The position numbers and the translations under genes are program-made. This document shows, one piece after another, positions 10,191 to 20,161 of a DNA stretch of 64,000 bases. Each line of letters begins with the position of its first letter. The first letter of the stretch is position 1. The notes beneath the pieces were generated by a model that worked only from the letters and a program-made list of their open reading frames with translations, made no database searches and was not told the origin of the DNA. The stretch is taken from positions 930,001-994,000 of the forward strand of contig NC_089462.1 in the NCBI RefSeq assembly GCF_029203305.1, in the 5' to 3' direction. The stretch is from Yamadazyma tenuis (lineage: Eukaryota; Ascomycota; Pichiomycetes; Serinales; Debaryomycetaceae).

Positions 10191-13100
10191 ATGAATAGGC
10201 AGATTCTGAGAGAAGAGATTCAGAAGATCTTACATCGGCTTGCCCAATTGAAAGCCCAGCATGGCGACAGAGCCATAAATGACCCTGAGTATGTCGAGTT
10301 GGCCAAAATCATTAGACATATCCAAAGTCAGGCACAGTTGCAACGGCAACAACAACAACAACAGCAGCAGCAACAACAACAGATGCCCGTGTCGCAAAAC
10401 CAGCTATCCATGCCCGCTACTGGAAATCCCCACAACAATTTTTCACAACCTGCTAACAGCAATGCGTACATGAAAATGGGGGGAGTAAACAACGGTATGA
10501 ATAATGGCATTAACTACGGTATGAATAACGGTAATAGAAATATGATGCAAAATGGTCCCATGTTCAATAACAGCCCCATGATGAACTCCGCTGAACCTCC
10601 TGTCAATAACCAGAACATGGGTGCAATGAACCCCATGCAATCACAAATACCTCCACAACAGCAGCAACCACCTCCAATACCTCCCCAATCGCAAGCTCAG
10701 GCCACATTCAACAATAACCTGGAAATTGGGGAGAATAATTCGCAAGCTGTTGGAGGCTCTGCTTTTACATCCCAACAGTTTCAAGTCGTCAAAGGTGAAT
10801 ATCAAGCATTACGGTTATTATTGAAGAATCCTGGTCCCAATAGTGTTCCTATTCCTCAGAGCTTGGCAGATTTTGTGACCAACGAGAGACTTGCATTTGC
10901 CCATGGAAACTATCTTCCTCTGAACTATAACGGTAGTGCAAATACTGCGGTATCCACTTCACAAGCACCTACACAGGTGCCAACACCAGGAGCCCTCCAA
11001 CCCCAATCCCAGAATATCAATGCTACTATGGGAGCTCAGCAGATCCCTCCACAAATAACTCAGTCGAAACCACCATCTAGGTCCACACAGAGTCCATACA
11101 TGCAATCAGCCCCAGCCTCAGACTTAAAAGTCAACCAAGTGCAAAACATGAAGATGCGTCAACCTTCTGGTCCACAACAACAGGCCGTTGCTAGGCCCCC
11201 TGGGTTTATTCCTGTTTCTCATGAACCCCACCCACCTGTGTTATTGGGAGAGTTCATAGATGATCTGGCCAAGAAGGAAATGAAGATAATTCCGGTTGTA
11301 CAGCCAAATGTCCAAGTCGACTGTTTCGAAGTCCCTCACCTTGTGGGTGACGAGATACAAGACGTACAATTCCAACATCTTTATAGCAATCAAACCAGAT
11401 TTCAACATCCTAGTTTGTACCCCGAAGGTATTGACATGAAAGAGATAAAGAAGAACAGAGAAGCTTTAATCATATTACAGATAGAACAACGGCTAGAGTT
11501 CTTAAAGAATGAGTTGAAAAGTGAATCGGATGAAGTCAGAAAGGACAATATCGAATTTGCAATAACTCAGCTTGAGCTTTTACCATACCAAAAACAAGTA
11601 AAGGGTACTCTTCTATCACATATTTGGTTCAGCAAGTCATTGTTACCTAATTCACACCCCAACTTCCTTGCCAAGTATAAGCCATTATCCCTTACGAATG
11701 TTATTGAGAGTCACCAATTGTACAAGAAACAAGTGTACTCTTTGCTCCAGGCTCAAAACAAGAAACACCAAAACGAAATGTCAGAGATATTCCGCATCAT
11801 CAATACGAGAAAGAATGTGACCCAGCTAAAACGTGATAAAGCAGAAAGGTTCATCAATAGGATCAATAGTTTCCACAGCCTGGTTGCAAGAGAAGAACAG
11901 AAGAAGTTAGAAAGGATGGCCAAACAGCGTTTGCAAGCGTTGAAGCTGAATGATGAAGAAGCTTATCTTAAGTTGTTAGACCACACCAAGGACACCAGGC
12001 TTCATCAATTGTTGAGTCAGACTGATAGTTTCTTGGACACATTAGCCCAAGCTGTGGTTACCCAGCAGAAGGAAGCTGGTGGTGAGATTTTAGGTATGTC
12101 AGAAGAAGAAAGGCGGGAAAAACTTGATTATTATGAAGTAGCCCATCGTGTTAAGGAAGAAGTAAAAAGACAACCGACCATTCTTGTTGGAGGTACATTG
12201 AAAGAATACCAAGTGAAGGGGTTAGAATGGATGATTTCTTTATACAATAACCATTTGAATGGTATTTTAGCAGATGAAATGGGTTTGGGTAAAACCATTC
12301 AAACCATCTCCTTGATCACTTATTTGGTTGAGACAAAACGTGTACCAGGTCCGTTCTTGGTCATTGTACCTTTATCGACCTTGACGAATTGGAATATTGA
12401 ATTCGATAAATGGGCCCCAACTATTAAGAAGATTACTTACAAAGGTACTCCAATTCAACGTAAGAGTTTACAATACGAGGTGAAGACCGGAAATTTCCAA
12501 ATATTATTGACAACTTTTGAATACATCATCAAGGATAGAAACTTGTTGTCCAAGATTAAATGGATCCATATGATTATCGATGAAGGTCACCGTATGAAAA
12601 ATGCTAATTCCAAATTATCTGAAACCTTGACCCATCATTATCACAGTGATCATAGATTAATTTTAACTGGTACTCCATTACAAAACAACTTACCAGAATT
12701 ATGGGCATTGTTGAACTTTGTTTTACCCAAGATCTTTAATTCGGTCAAGTCCTTCGACGAATGGTTCAATACCCCATTCGCAAACACCGGTGGTCAAGAT
12801 AAAATAGAATTGAACGAAGAAGAGACCTTATTGATCATCAGAAGATTGCATAAGGTTTTAAGACCATTTTTGTTGAGAAGATTGAAGAAAGATGTTGAGA
12901 AAGACTTACCTAATAAAGTGGAGAAGGTTGTTAAATGTAAGATGTCTTCCATCCAGTCGAAGTTGTATCAACAAATGTTGAAGCACAATATTTTGTATAC
13001 CAGTGATGAAAACGGGGAACCTGTCATCATTAAGAATGCAAACAATCAAATCATGCAATTGAGAAAGATCTGTAACCATCCTTTTGTGTATGAGGAAGTC

Positions 13101-14993
13101 GAGAATATGCTTAACCCTAGATCGGAAACAAATGATGATATCTGGAGAGTGGCAGGTAAATTCGAGTTATTGGATCGTATTTTACCTAAATTTAAAGCTA
13201 CTGGACACAGAGTTTTAATTTTCTTCCAAATGACCCAAATCATGGACATCATGGAGGATTTCTTGAGATTAAGAAACTTACAGTATATGAGATTGGATGG
13301 TGGAACAAAAGCTGACGACAGAACTCAGCTATTGAAACGCTTCAACGCTCCTAATTCTGAGTATTTCTGTTTCTTATTATCCACTAGAGCGGGTGGTTTG
13401 GGTTTGAATTTGCAAACTGCCGATACTGTTATCATTTTTGATACCGATTGGAACCCTCATCAAGATTTACAGGCTCAGGATAGAGCCCATAGAATTGGTC
13501 AAAAGAATGAGGTAAGAATCTTAAGATTAATCACCGAAGACTCTGTCGAAGAAATGATCTTAGAGAGAGCACACGCTAAATTGGAAATTGATGGAAAGGT
13601 TATTCAAGCTGGTAAGTTCGATAATAAGTCCACTGCAGAAGAACAAGAGGCCTTGTTAAGAGCATTGATTGAAAAGGAAGAAGAAAGAAAACTTAACCTG
13701 GAAGATAGTGATGAGAATCTCGATGATGATGAGTTGAATCAGGTTATTGCCAGAAATGTTGGAGAGCTTGATGTCTTCAAGCGCCTTGATGACCAAAGAA
13801 TCAGTACAACCAGGGAAGCGTTGTATCCTAGTAGATTATTAAGTGAGCAAGAGTTGCCTGCTCTTTTCCAAAGAGACCCAGAATCGGTTCTTAAGAAAGA
13901 TGAGATCAGACCCGATGAATACGGAAGAGGTAATAGAGAGAGAAAGGTTGCTAATTATGACGACCACTTGACTGAAGAGCAGTGGTTAAAACAAATTGAT
14001 GGAGTTGCTTCGGAAAGTGATGGTGAAGACTCTAGACCCAAGCGTTCGAAAAGTAGACCAAAAGCAAAACCTAGGCGTACTACTCAAGATCTTGACGACT
14101 TCGTTGTGGATTATGATTCTGATAATGATGATCTGTTGAAGCGTGCCAACTCTAACGATTCAAGTGCAGTTGACAGTAAGAAACAAAGGTCAGCTACTCC
14201 TTTATCAGCCAGGTCGAGAGCAAGACCTCCCAGAATCCGGAATAGAGCTAAGGGAGGTCGTAGCAGACCTGCAACTTTGATTCGTCAAACCCCTACCTTG
14301 GATCCTCTTGCAGAGAAGGAAAGAGAAGTTCTTCAAAATCAAGCAGATTTGATTTATGAAGTGGTCCTCAACTATAAGGATGATTCAGGAAGAAACTTGA
14401 GTGAATTGTTTTTGGTCAAGCCATCCAGAAAGTTATACCCAGACTATTACGTTTTGATTAAGAACCCACTCGCGTTTGATACTGTCAAGAAGAGAATCAC
14501 TTCAAGAACCTATACCAGTATTCGTGAACTTCTCGAGGACCTTCATTTGATATTCAGCAATGCCAGGAAATTTAACGAAGAAGGATCGATTGTTTATGAA
14601 GATGCCAACTTATTGGAGTCTGTGGCATTTGAAAAATATAAGGAGTTATCTGATGAAAGCGAAGAACAAGTTTCCAAGATCCTTAATTTTGATGATTTCG
14701 AAGAGCAGTATGGATTAAGAGTTCCTAATTTAAGTAAAGTGGGGATGTTGAAGAAGGAAGAAGCTGAGCCAGCGCTGGAACAATCTTCTGAACCAGAGCC
14801 AGAACCACAACCGCAGCAACAACCACCATCACCATCAAGGCTAGAAGTAGAGGTTGATGATCTGATAGGGAAACATATAGAGGAAGATGATCTTGGGCTT
14901 CCTGATATTCCTGGTCTAGATGATGACGATGACTTGATGTCCAGCCATCTAAACGATTTAGATCTCCCTCATGATATTGATTTTGAACACTAG
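10191..14993 (+). CDS. SNF2: SWI/SNF chromatin-remodelling ATPase Snf2
   Basis: A 1600-residue Snf2-type ATPase, the motor of the SWI/SNF complex. In order: a Gln-rich N-terminus with polyQ at about residues 50-65, a QLQ-like segment near 193-225, an HSA domain near 505-575, the ATPase core with DEMGLGKT (D695, K701) and DEGH (D797), the C-terminal helicase half ending in QAQDRAHRIGQ near 1100, a SnAC-like region, one AT-hook-like RPPRIRNR stretch near 1344, and a bromodomain near 1380-1495 with its acetyl-lysine Asn at 1462. The Asn/Gln-rich N-terminus and length fit Snf2 rather than the RSC paralogue Sth1 (about 1360 aa). The long frame opens on TTG at 10182; the first ATG is at 10191. The acidic C-terminal tail is longer than in S. 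cerevisiae. Confidence 0.93.
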   Translation: MNRQILREEIQKILHRLAQLKAQHGDRAINDPEYVELAKIIRHIQSQAQLQRQQQQQQQQQQQQMPVSQNQLSMPATGNPHNNFSQPANSNAYMKMGGVNNGMNNGINYGMNNGNRNMMQNGPMFNNSPMMNSAEPPVNNQNMGAMNPMQSQIPPQQQQPPPIPPQSQAQATFNNNLEIGENNSQAVGGSAFTSQQFQVVKGEYQALRLLLKNPGPNSVPIPQSLADFVTNERLAFAHGNYLPLNYNGSANTAVSTSQAPTQVPTPGALQPQSQNINATMGAQQIPPQITQSKPPSRSTQSPYMQSAPASDLKVNQVQNMKMRQPSGPQQQAVARPPGFIPVSHEPHPPVLLGEFIDDLAKKEMKIIPVVQPNVQVDCFEVPHLVGDEIQDVQFQHLYSNQTRFQHPSLYPEGIDMKEIKKNREALIILQIEQRLEFLKNELKSESDEVRKDNIEFAITQLELLPYQKQVKGTLLSHIWFSKSLLPNSHPNFLAKYKPLSLTNVIESHQLYKKQVYSLLQAQNKKHQNEMSEIFRIINTRKNVTQLKRDKAERFINRINSFHSLVAREEQKKLERMAKQRLQALKLNDEEAYLKLLDHTKDTRLHQLLSQTDSFLDTLAQAVVTQQKEAGGEILGMSEEERREKLDYYEVAHRVKEEVKRQPTILVGGTLKEYQVKGLEWMISLYNNHLNGILADEMGLGKTIQTISLITYLVETKRVPGPFLVIVPLSTLTNWNIEFDKWAPTIKKITYKGTPIQRKSLQYEVKTGNFQILLTTFEYIIKDRNLLSKIKWIHMIIDEGHRMKNANSKLSETLTHHYHSDHRLILTGTPLQNNLPELWALLNFVLPKIFNSVKSFDEWFNTPFANTGGQDKIELNEEETLLIIRRLHKVLRPFLLRRLKKDVEKDLPNKVEKVVKCKMSSIQSKLYQQMLKHNILYTSDENGEPVIIKNANNQIMQLRKICNHPFVYEEVENMLNPRSETNDDIWRVAGKFELLDRILPKFKATGHRVLIFFQMTQIMDIMEDFLRLRNLQYMRLDGGTKADDRTQLLKRFNAPNSEYFCFLLSTRAGGLGLNLQTADTVIIFDTDWNPHQDLQAQDRAHRIGQKNEVRILRLITEDSVEEMILERAHAKLEIDGKVIQAGKFDNKSTAEEQEALLRALIEKEEERKLNLEDSDENLDDDELNQVIARNVGELDVFKRLDDQRISTTREALYPSRLLSEQELPALFQRDPESVLKKDEIRPDEYGRGNRERKVANYDDHLTEEQWLKQIDGVASESDGEDSRPKRSKSRPKAKPRRTTQDLDDFVVDYDSDNDDLLKRANSNDSSAVDSKKQRSATPLSARSRARPPRIRNRAKGGRSRPATLIRQTPTLDPLAEKEREVLQNQADLIYEVVLNYKDDSGRNLSELFLVKPSRKLYPDYYVLIKNPLAFDTVKKRITSRTYTSIRELLEDLHLIFSNARKFNEEGSIVYEDANLLESVAFEKYKELSDESEEQVSKILNFDDFEEQYGLRVPNLSKVGMLKKEEAEPALEQSSEPEPEPQPQQQPPSPSRLEVEVDDLIGKHIEEDDLGLPDIPGLDDDDDLMSSHLNDLDLPHDIDFEH

Positions 14994-15171
14994 TTATAAT
15001 CAATTCTATTAAGATAACGGAAGCTAATAAATGTAACATTATGTAACCCGAAGACACTATAGAATTACAGAACCAACTGGTTCAAAATAAGACCAAGACC
15101 AAGACCAGCCCAGTCAGCGACTGTTTTCGACTAGTAGTACCAAACAAAAAGCCATAGGCTCATATCTAAGT

Positions 15172-15696
15172 TCATATTTCAGAATATGATGGGAGCTGGT
15201 CATCTATTTGAGTGTTATTGACAGCGTCGTTCAATATAGAGTTGAAAACTTCGACGAATTGGAAAAGACCCCCATCATTAAACTTAACTTGACCCTTAAA
15301 ATATTCATTTTTAGGAAAACCATCACTTGCAATAGAAGGAGTCGGAGTACTGAAAAAGATGAATTCCCAGTAATTAGGTCCAAACCATGGAGACTTGAGT
15401 TCATGGCTGAACTGTAATCTTGGACTTAGAGTAAGATCCACCAGAAATGTGCTAACATCTCCCTGAGAAGCTGTGATGTATATGAACCTCTTTGTCGTTA
15501 AGTAGATGAATCCATCTTTAGTATTAATGTGCACGGAGTTATCGCTTTGTTTCAGTACAATGGATAAACTCTGTCTTGGGCTTGAAGAAGAGAACCTGAT
15601 AACTTCAGATCCATCAGAAGCCAACACAAAAGGCAACTCGCTAGTGCCTAATAGCTTCAGATAATTGTCTTTAAGGACAACGTTATTTATGGACAT
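15172..15696 (-). CDS. WBP2-like GRAM-domain protein
   Basis: A 174-residue protein resembling the fungal WBP2/UPF0664 family. It has a GRAM/PH-like N-terminal beta domain (segments such as FIYLTTKRFIYI and the SPWFGPNYWEF block) and a short C-terminal tail ending in a proline-tyrosine motif (LPSY) that could bind WW domains, for example of Rsp5/Nedd4 ligases. No clear S. cerevisiae orthologue comes to mind; related proteins occur in fission yeast and animals, where WBP2 is an adaptor for WW-domain proteins. The upstream in-frame TTG is not a credible start, so the ATG at 15696 is used. It is divergent from MTF1 with 76 bases between the starts, so the two probably share a promoter. Confidence 0.65.
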   Translation of the reverse strand: MSINNVVLKDNYLKLLGTSELPFVLASDGSEVIRFSSSSPRQSLSIVLKQSDNSVHINTKDGFIYLTTKRFIYITASQGDVSTFLVDLTLSPRLQFSHELKSPWFGPNYWEFIFFSTPTPSIASDGFPKNEYFKGQVKFNDGGLFQFVEVFNSILNDAVNNTQIDDQLPSYSEI

Positions 15697-15772
15697 TTGT
15701 AGTATCAATGACGCTTCCGAATTTGAAAGACTGCGAAGATACTACTAAAAAAAATCGTTACATCAAGATCCG

Positions 15773-16849
15773 ATGCCACGGTTTTGTCGTTCGTTCAACC
15801 CGTTGCTCGAGTCAGTACAGTTCTTTCCGAGTTCCAGATCGAGTCTCAAGTCCATAATTAACCCACAAGCATGTCAGCAAATCATCGATAAGCTTGACTT
15901 GAAAAAAAAATACCCCAAGTCTAACTCATTGAACATTGTAGATATTTTCCCAGGGTTTGGATTGTTTTCCACCATGATAAATCAAGAGTTAAGGCCTAAA
16001 AAGCATATTCTTATGGAAGAAACAAAGGTGTGTATACCTCATTATGAGGGTTTATTCGAACTTTTGCAGAAAGACAAGAAGTATAATGATAGTTTTGTAC
16101 TTTACCCCAAGAACGGCTACAAATGGGAGTCATATGAGACGATGGTAAATGAAGACAAATTGCTCGAGATCAACACACAATCCGAGGATAATATCCACGA
16201 TGAACTATTAATTGTTGCCAACATGCTTACCCTTACCTATGGAGAAGCAGTGTTTGCTCAATGGCTAGCATGCTCAGCACATAAAAACTGGTTACAGAAA
16301 TATGGTAGAGTTAGAATGATTTGTGTTTTGCCAGAAGTGACGGCTCAAAAGTTCTTATCGGGTCCATCATTCTTCAGAAGAAACAGAAGTTCTATCAAAC
16401 GGGATTTATTTACGGATACCAAGCTAATTGCCATCAATGAGATGGAAGGTGATAACTATGCACCAGATGGGTATGGTTACGACCCAAATTTATTGGTAAA
16501 GGACCAGCCTGTGATTGTTCCTTTGACAACCATATACCCGGCTCCAACCAGAATGGCAGTTGTTGAGGTGAATCCAAAACAAACAGTGGATATCAACACA
16601 GATTATTTGGACTATATAGCCCAGATTTTGATGTACAGAAGAACCCATCCCCTCCAAGAAGCATTGAAATACCTAAGTCCTGGAGCAGAAGAAGATTTGG
16701 GCCCCAAGCTCAAGCACCTCTTGGAAAAGACCCCTAGAGATTTAACAAGTGAAGACTTTCATGAACTTGTTAAGGCATTCGAGAGTTGGCCATTCAAGCC
16801 TTCTTTGGAAGAACGGTTGAGTCTCAATCCTTCACCAGATGACGACTAA
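15773..16849 (+). CDS. MTF1: Mitochondrial transcription factor Mtf1 (mtTFB)
   Basis: A 358-residue homologue of yeast Mtf1 (341 aa), the specificity factor that lets mitochondrial RNA polymerase Rpo41 open promoters. It has the Rossmann methyltransferase-like fold of the rRNA dimethyladenosine transferase family: LNIVDIFPGFGLFST replaces the SAM-binding glycine motif, followed by KHILMEE. A conserved block QWLxCxxxKNWLxxxG(K/R)V is at about residues 163-180, FTDTKLIAI near 214-222, and the C-terminus has a WPFKP motif shared with S. cerevisiae Mtf1. The N-terminus is Arg/Ser-rich, as expected for a mitochondrial protein. The start is the ATG at 15773. Confidence 0.9.
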   Translation: MPRFCRSFNPLLESVQFFPSSRSSLKSIINPQACQQIIDKLDLKKKYPKSNSLNIVDIFPGFGLFSTMINQELRPKKHILMEETKVCIPHYEGLFELLQKDKKYNDSFVLYPKNGYKWESYETMVNEDKLLEINTQSEDNIHDELLIVANMLTLTYGEAVFAQWLACSAHKNWLQKYGRVRMICVLPEVTAQKFLSGPSFFRRNRSSIKRDLFTDTKLIAINEMEGDNYAPDGYGYDPNLLVKDQPVIVPLTTIYPAPTRMAVVEVNPKQTVDINTDYLDYIAQILMYRRTHPLQEALKYLSPGAEEDLGPKLKHLLEKTPRDLTSEDFHELVKAFESWPFKPSLEERLSLNPSPDDD

Positions 16850-16911
16850 GGACTAAAAGAAGTAAGTTAACATACTGTATATTATTACCCTGTATTTAGA
16901 AATCCTTAAGC

Positions 16912-18243
16912 TTACATATCTTCTTTATGAGAGTTAGCCAGAACTCTTCTTAGTTTCAAATCTTCATTGTTTTTGTCTGAATCAACTGGATCTGGGCTAG
17001 AGGTGCCATTCTCAGAAACAATTGGGTCAATGTGAATATCATGTTCACCATTTGAGCCAACACTTGAGAACTTAGCCTTGGCTGAGGGAATAAATGAGGA
17101 CTTTTCGTAAAGGCCACTTTTAAGTTGTTCAAATCCTGTGCTGTCTGATTCAGCTGGAGATTTAAGCAAAGGAGCAGTGTAACTTCTTTGGTGAGTTAAA
17201 TTGGATGTTTTAGGTGACCTTGTCTTTGGAACTTGAATTGAACCTGAGTACACTCTTCCTCCATTTCCACTTTCTTCAGGAGAAGAGTCACTGGGATAAT
17301 AGCTCGATGTCTCAGAATTTGGATATTGTGGATTCAGTCTCAGTGAAACTTCGTTAACAGAGTTGGAAAAGTCCACCAGGTGAAGAACAAAACGGGAGAT
17401 GAGAATAGATAAGCAGATACTATTAAGAAATCCACAAATTACCATTATCAAGGATAATGTTAATTTCTTGTTAGGAAACTTCAGGTTCATCAATATTAAT
17501 GTCACCAAATTCAAAATTTGGAAGCCAAACAGTGTAATAAAACCACAAAACAAACCCGAGGCACACATTCTCACTAGCAAGCCTCTAGGAGTATGATAGC
17601 ATATATCAATTATGATCAAGATAAACATGATAACAGTAGATGAAAACAATACACCCATGTTGGACAAGTGGATCAAAAGCCTGAACTTATCGAATTCTTC
17701 GAACCCTTTTAAATACCTAGTTCCCTCATAGAAAGGAAGAAGGTGAGCACGGATAAATTGAGTCAAGTTTTGGTTTCTGAAAACGAACATATTGCTGTCA
17801 TCAAGAGTTTTCAGGAATACGTTGTGGAACATACTACTTTCATCTCTGATAACCGTATTGGTGGTAAAGTTAAAATGTCCTTCTGATAAATGGATGTTGA
17901 TATAGTTTTTGCTGATCGTAATGGAGGGAGAAAAGATTATGGTTGAAGTCTCGTAGTTACTAGCATAGAAGTCTTGGTTTCTCAGATAACTATCCTGAAT
18001 GATACCAGGAAGTCTGAAATCAACTTCATCAATCACCGTCTTGTTTGAGGTGCTCAAATAATGAATAATATCAACCGTGTTCAAATCGGCCTGGTAAGAG
18101 GTGAAAACCTCAAAATTCATAAAGGAAACCACGAAGAGAGAGACCAAGGTGGTGACCAAGAACTTAAGATGAATATTTTTGGTAGAGTTCTTGAACCACT
18201 TGCCAGTCTTTGAGGTCATAGTGATTATCTCTTTGGGCTCCAT
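16912..18243 (-). CDS. Unknown multi-pass membrane protein
   Basis: I do not recognise this 443-residue protein. It shows one hydrophobic segment near residues 26-46, then a hydrophilic domain (about 47-190) with several NxS/T sequons (for example NKT, NFT, NLT) that is probably lumenal or extracellular. Three closely spaced membrane segments follow (about 199-221, 229-253, 264-288), then a Ser/Pro-rich cytosolic tail of about 150 residues with many potential phosphorylation sites. The topology is reminiscent of fungal cell-surface or nuclear-membrane proteins, but no function can be assigned. The start is the ATG at 18243. Its stop lies 63 bases from that of MTF1 (convergent). Confidence 0.75.
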   Translation of the reverse strand: MEPKEIITMTSKTGKWFKNSTKNIHLKFLVTTLVSLFVVSFMNFEVFTSYQADLNTVDIIHYLSTSNKTVIDEVDFRLPGIIQDSYLRNQDFYASNYETSTIIFSPSITISKNYINIHLSEGHFNFTTNTVIRDESSMFHNVFLKTLDDSNMFVFRNQNLTQFIRAHLLPFYEGTRYLKGFEEFDKFRLLIHLSNMGVLFSSTVIMFILIIIDICYHTPRGLLVRMCASGLFCGFITLFGFQILNLVTLILMNLKFPNKKLTLSLIMVICGFLNSICLSILISRFVLHLVDFSNSVNEVSLRLNPQYPNSETSSYYPSDSSPEESGNGGRVYSGSIQVPKTRSPKTSNLTHQRSYTAPLLKSPAESDSTGFEQLKSGLYEKSSFIPSAKAKFSSVGSNGEHDIHIDPIVSENGTSSPDPVDSDKNNEDLKLRRVLANSHKEDM

Positions 18244-18491
18244 GGATAGTAGTTGCAGTCGCAGACTTTATTTTGCATCCACAAACGCACTAGTAAAAAA
18301 GCCCCGAATATCGGTGTGGAGACGCCCCAAACGCGGCAGATTATTACATTTCCTAAAGAGGTATCAGATTCAATACTTGACTAAGACGGCATGTGATCAA
18401 GTTTGGAAAACTCATTGGAGGTATTACCTACAAAAAAAAGCAAACCAACTCAGTACAATATACTTGTTTCTACACACCAAACACCAACACT

Positions 18492-19934
18492 ATGAGTCTT
18501 CCAATTGAAGATCCTGTATTTGGTGGGGTAAACTACACCGCTTCAGCATATATGATGGAGTTACTCTATGCGTTAGGCGATGGCAGAGACCCTGGAACTG
18601 GGATTAAACCGTTTTCAAGATGGAGCAAGAACCTCATGGGACCAAAGCTCCCAGAAGCTCTTTTAAACTACAACGTGGGAATGCAAGTGAACCTTCTTGG
18701 TGGGTACCCAATAAGTAAAGACATAGTACCACTGGCAATATTTACAGCAGTGTTTGTCATTTTTACATTAACCCATTTGGCTATTTTTGTCGTCAATTGT
18801 GGCAGAAATCACTACTTCTACCTCAGTTTGTACTGGGTCGGGTATGGGATTCTTCGGCTGCTTGGGTTTGGCTTGCGGATACTTTGGGCCCACGATATTA
18901 CCTTGGTAGACATGGCTATTGCAGACGAATGTATGCTAGTGCTTGGAAATGTGGCATTGGTAGCTTCAAACTTGGTATTGGCCCAGAGGTTGTTTAGTTG
19001 GAGACATCCGGTAGGAGGTGCAAGGAGGTTGTTTCGGTACACTATGTACGGGATGTATCTTGTGGTGGCTGGAGTTATTGCCATGACGGTGACTGCATCT
19101 GCGGTGCCATACCTTTACTATTTGAGTTCCAAGGTGTTTTGGCATTACAAGATTTGTGTGATGGTTTCATCAATATTAATCATCTTATACTCGCTTACGG
19201 CCATTCTGCTCTTGGGATTGTCATATTTCTTCAAGCCCACTCGCAAGGATGAAAACTTATACACCTACCAGCCGTGGTGGATTGAATCATTCCTGCCATT
19301 TTACTTTGTGAAAAAAGGTGCAAAATTAGAAGCGGAAGAGACGTTTATGAAGAGAAATCACAACCACCGGCATGCAGTCCGAGTGATCGCTGCAACCCAT
19401 CACCACTATAATATGGTGGAAGGATTGACTAATCAAAGAGGGGATTTAACGCATAATACCTCAATTTTGATTATTTTTATCTCCACTACTTTTCTCTTTT
19501 TAGCATCTGTTGTTCGGTGTATTGCAGTGTTCCAGGCCAATGCTGCCTTTAGAGGAGGACGAGTTTGTGAACCAGTTTTGATGTATATTGTTTGGGGATT
19601 GCTTGAGGTGGTCATCAATATACTTTTCTTGGTGGGTAGAGTCGACTTACGATTCTACAGACCCGATAAATTACCCAAGAAAGTTAGAGCTATCATCACT
19701 GCTGAGCAGTCGGTGATGGTGTCAGCCAACCAAAGTGACTTGGAATATTCAGATGATGAGGAATTCGACATCATGACCGTCGAAGACAAGTACTCATTCC
19801 AGGGTAATCCACGCCCTCCTACCTACCACTTACAACTAAAACATAGTGATGACTCTGATACAGACAAGAAAACGTCGAGTAATGAAGGTCACTCTTATAC
19901 CCAGGACGACAATGCATCAGAGTTCAATTTTTAG
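18492..19934 (+). CDS. Multi-pass membrane protein, tandem copy A (DUF3112-like)
   Basis: A 480-residue protein with about seven membrane segments between residues 75 and 400. It is clearly homologous to the next gene: shared blocks include LVLAQRLF(S/T)WRHPVGG, SYFFKPTRKDENLYTYQPWW, EETFMKRNHNHRHAVRVIAATHHH and LVGRVDLRFY. The His-rich loop HNHRH...ATHHH is striking and may bind metal. Both copies have an acidic C-terminus ending in (E/D)FNF. It resembles fungal seven-transmembrane proteins of the DUF3112 type, whose role is unknown to me. The frame extends upstream from a GTG, but the ATG at 18492, after an A-rich leader, is the natural start. CTG codons 81 and 239 align with Ser in copy B. 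Confidence 0.85.
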   Translation: MSLPIEDPVFGGVNYTASAYMMELLYALGDGRDPGTGIKPFSRWSKNLMGPKLPEALLNYNVGMQVNLLGGYPISKDIVPLAIFTAVFVIFTLTHLAIFVVNCGRNHYFYLSLYWVGYGILRLLGFGLRILWAHDITLVDMAIADECMLVLGNVALVASNLVLAQRLFSWRHPVGGARRLFRYTMYGMYLVVAGVIAMTVTASAVPYLYYLSSKVFWHYKICVMVSSILIILYSLTAILLLGLSYFFKPTRKDENLYTYQPWWIESFLPFYFVKKGAKLEAEETFMKRNHNHRHAVRVIAATHHHYNMVEGLTNQRGDLTHNTSILIIFISTTFLFLASVVRCIAVFQANAAFRGGRVCEPVLMYIVWGLLEVVINILFLVGRVDLRFYRPDKLPKKVRAIITAEQSVMVSANQSDLEYSDDEEFDIMTVEDKYSFQGNPRPPTYHLQLKHSDDSDTDKKTSSNEGHSYTQDDNASEFNF

Positions 19935-20161
19935 AAATAGACCAAAGATAATGTATACTGGTTTAGGTGAATCTGCCCTGCTGCAAAATTGCATATGTAC
20001 AGAAAAAGCGGGACATAATGCACTTCTCCTCAATGGTCGCAGCCTTTTGAGTTTGTTTTCTGGGGGAAGATGTGGAGAAGCAGATTTGTTGTTTGGCCCT
20101 GTGCGGGAAAAAAGTGTATATAAATAATAATGGTTCCTAAAATTATTGGGCAGATAATGCC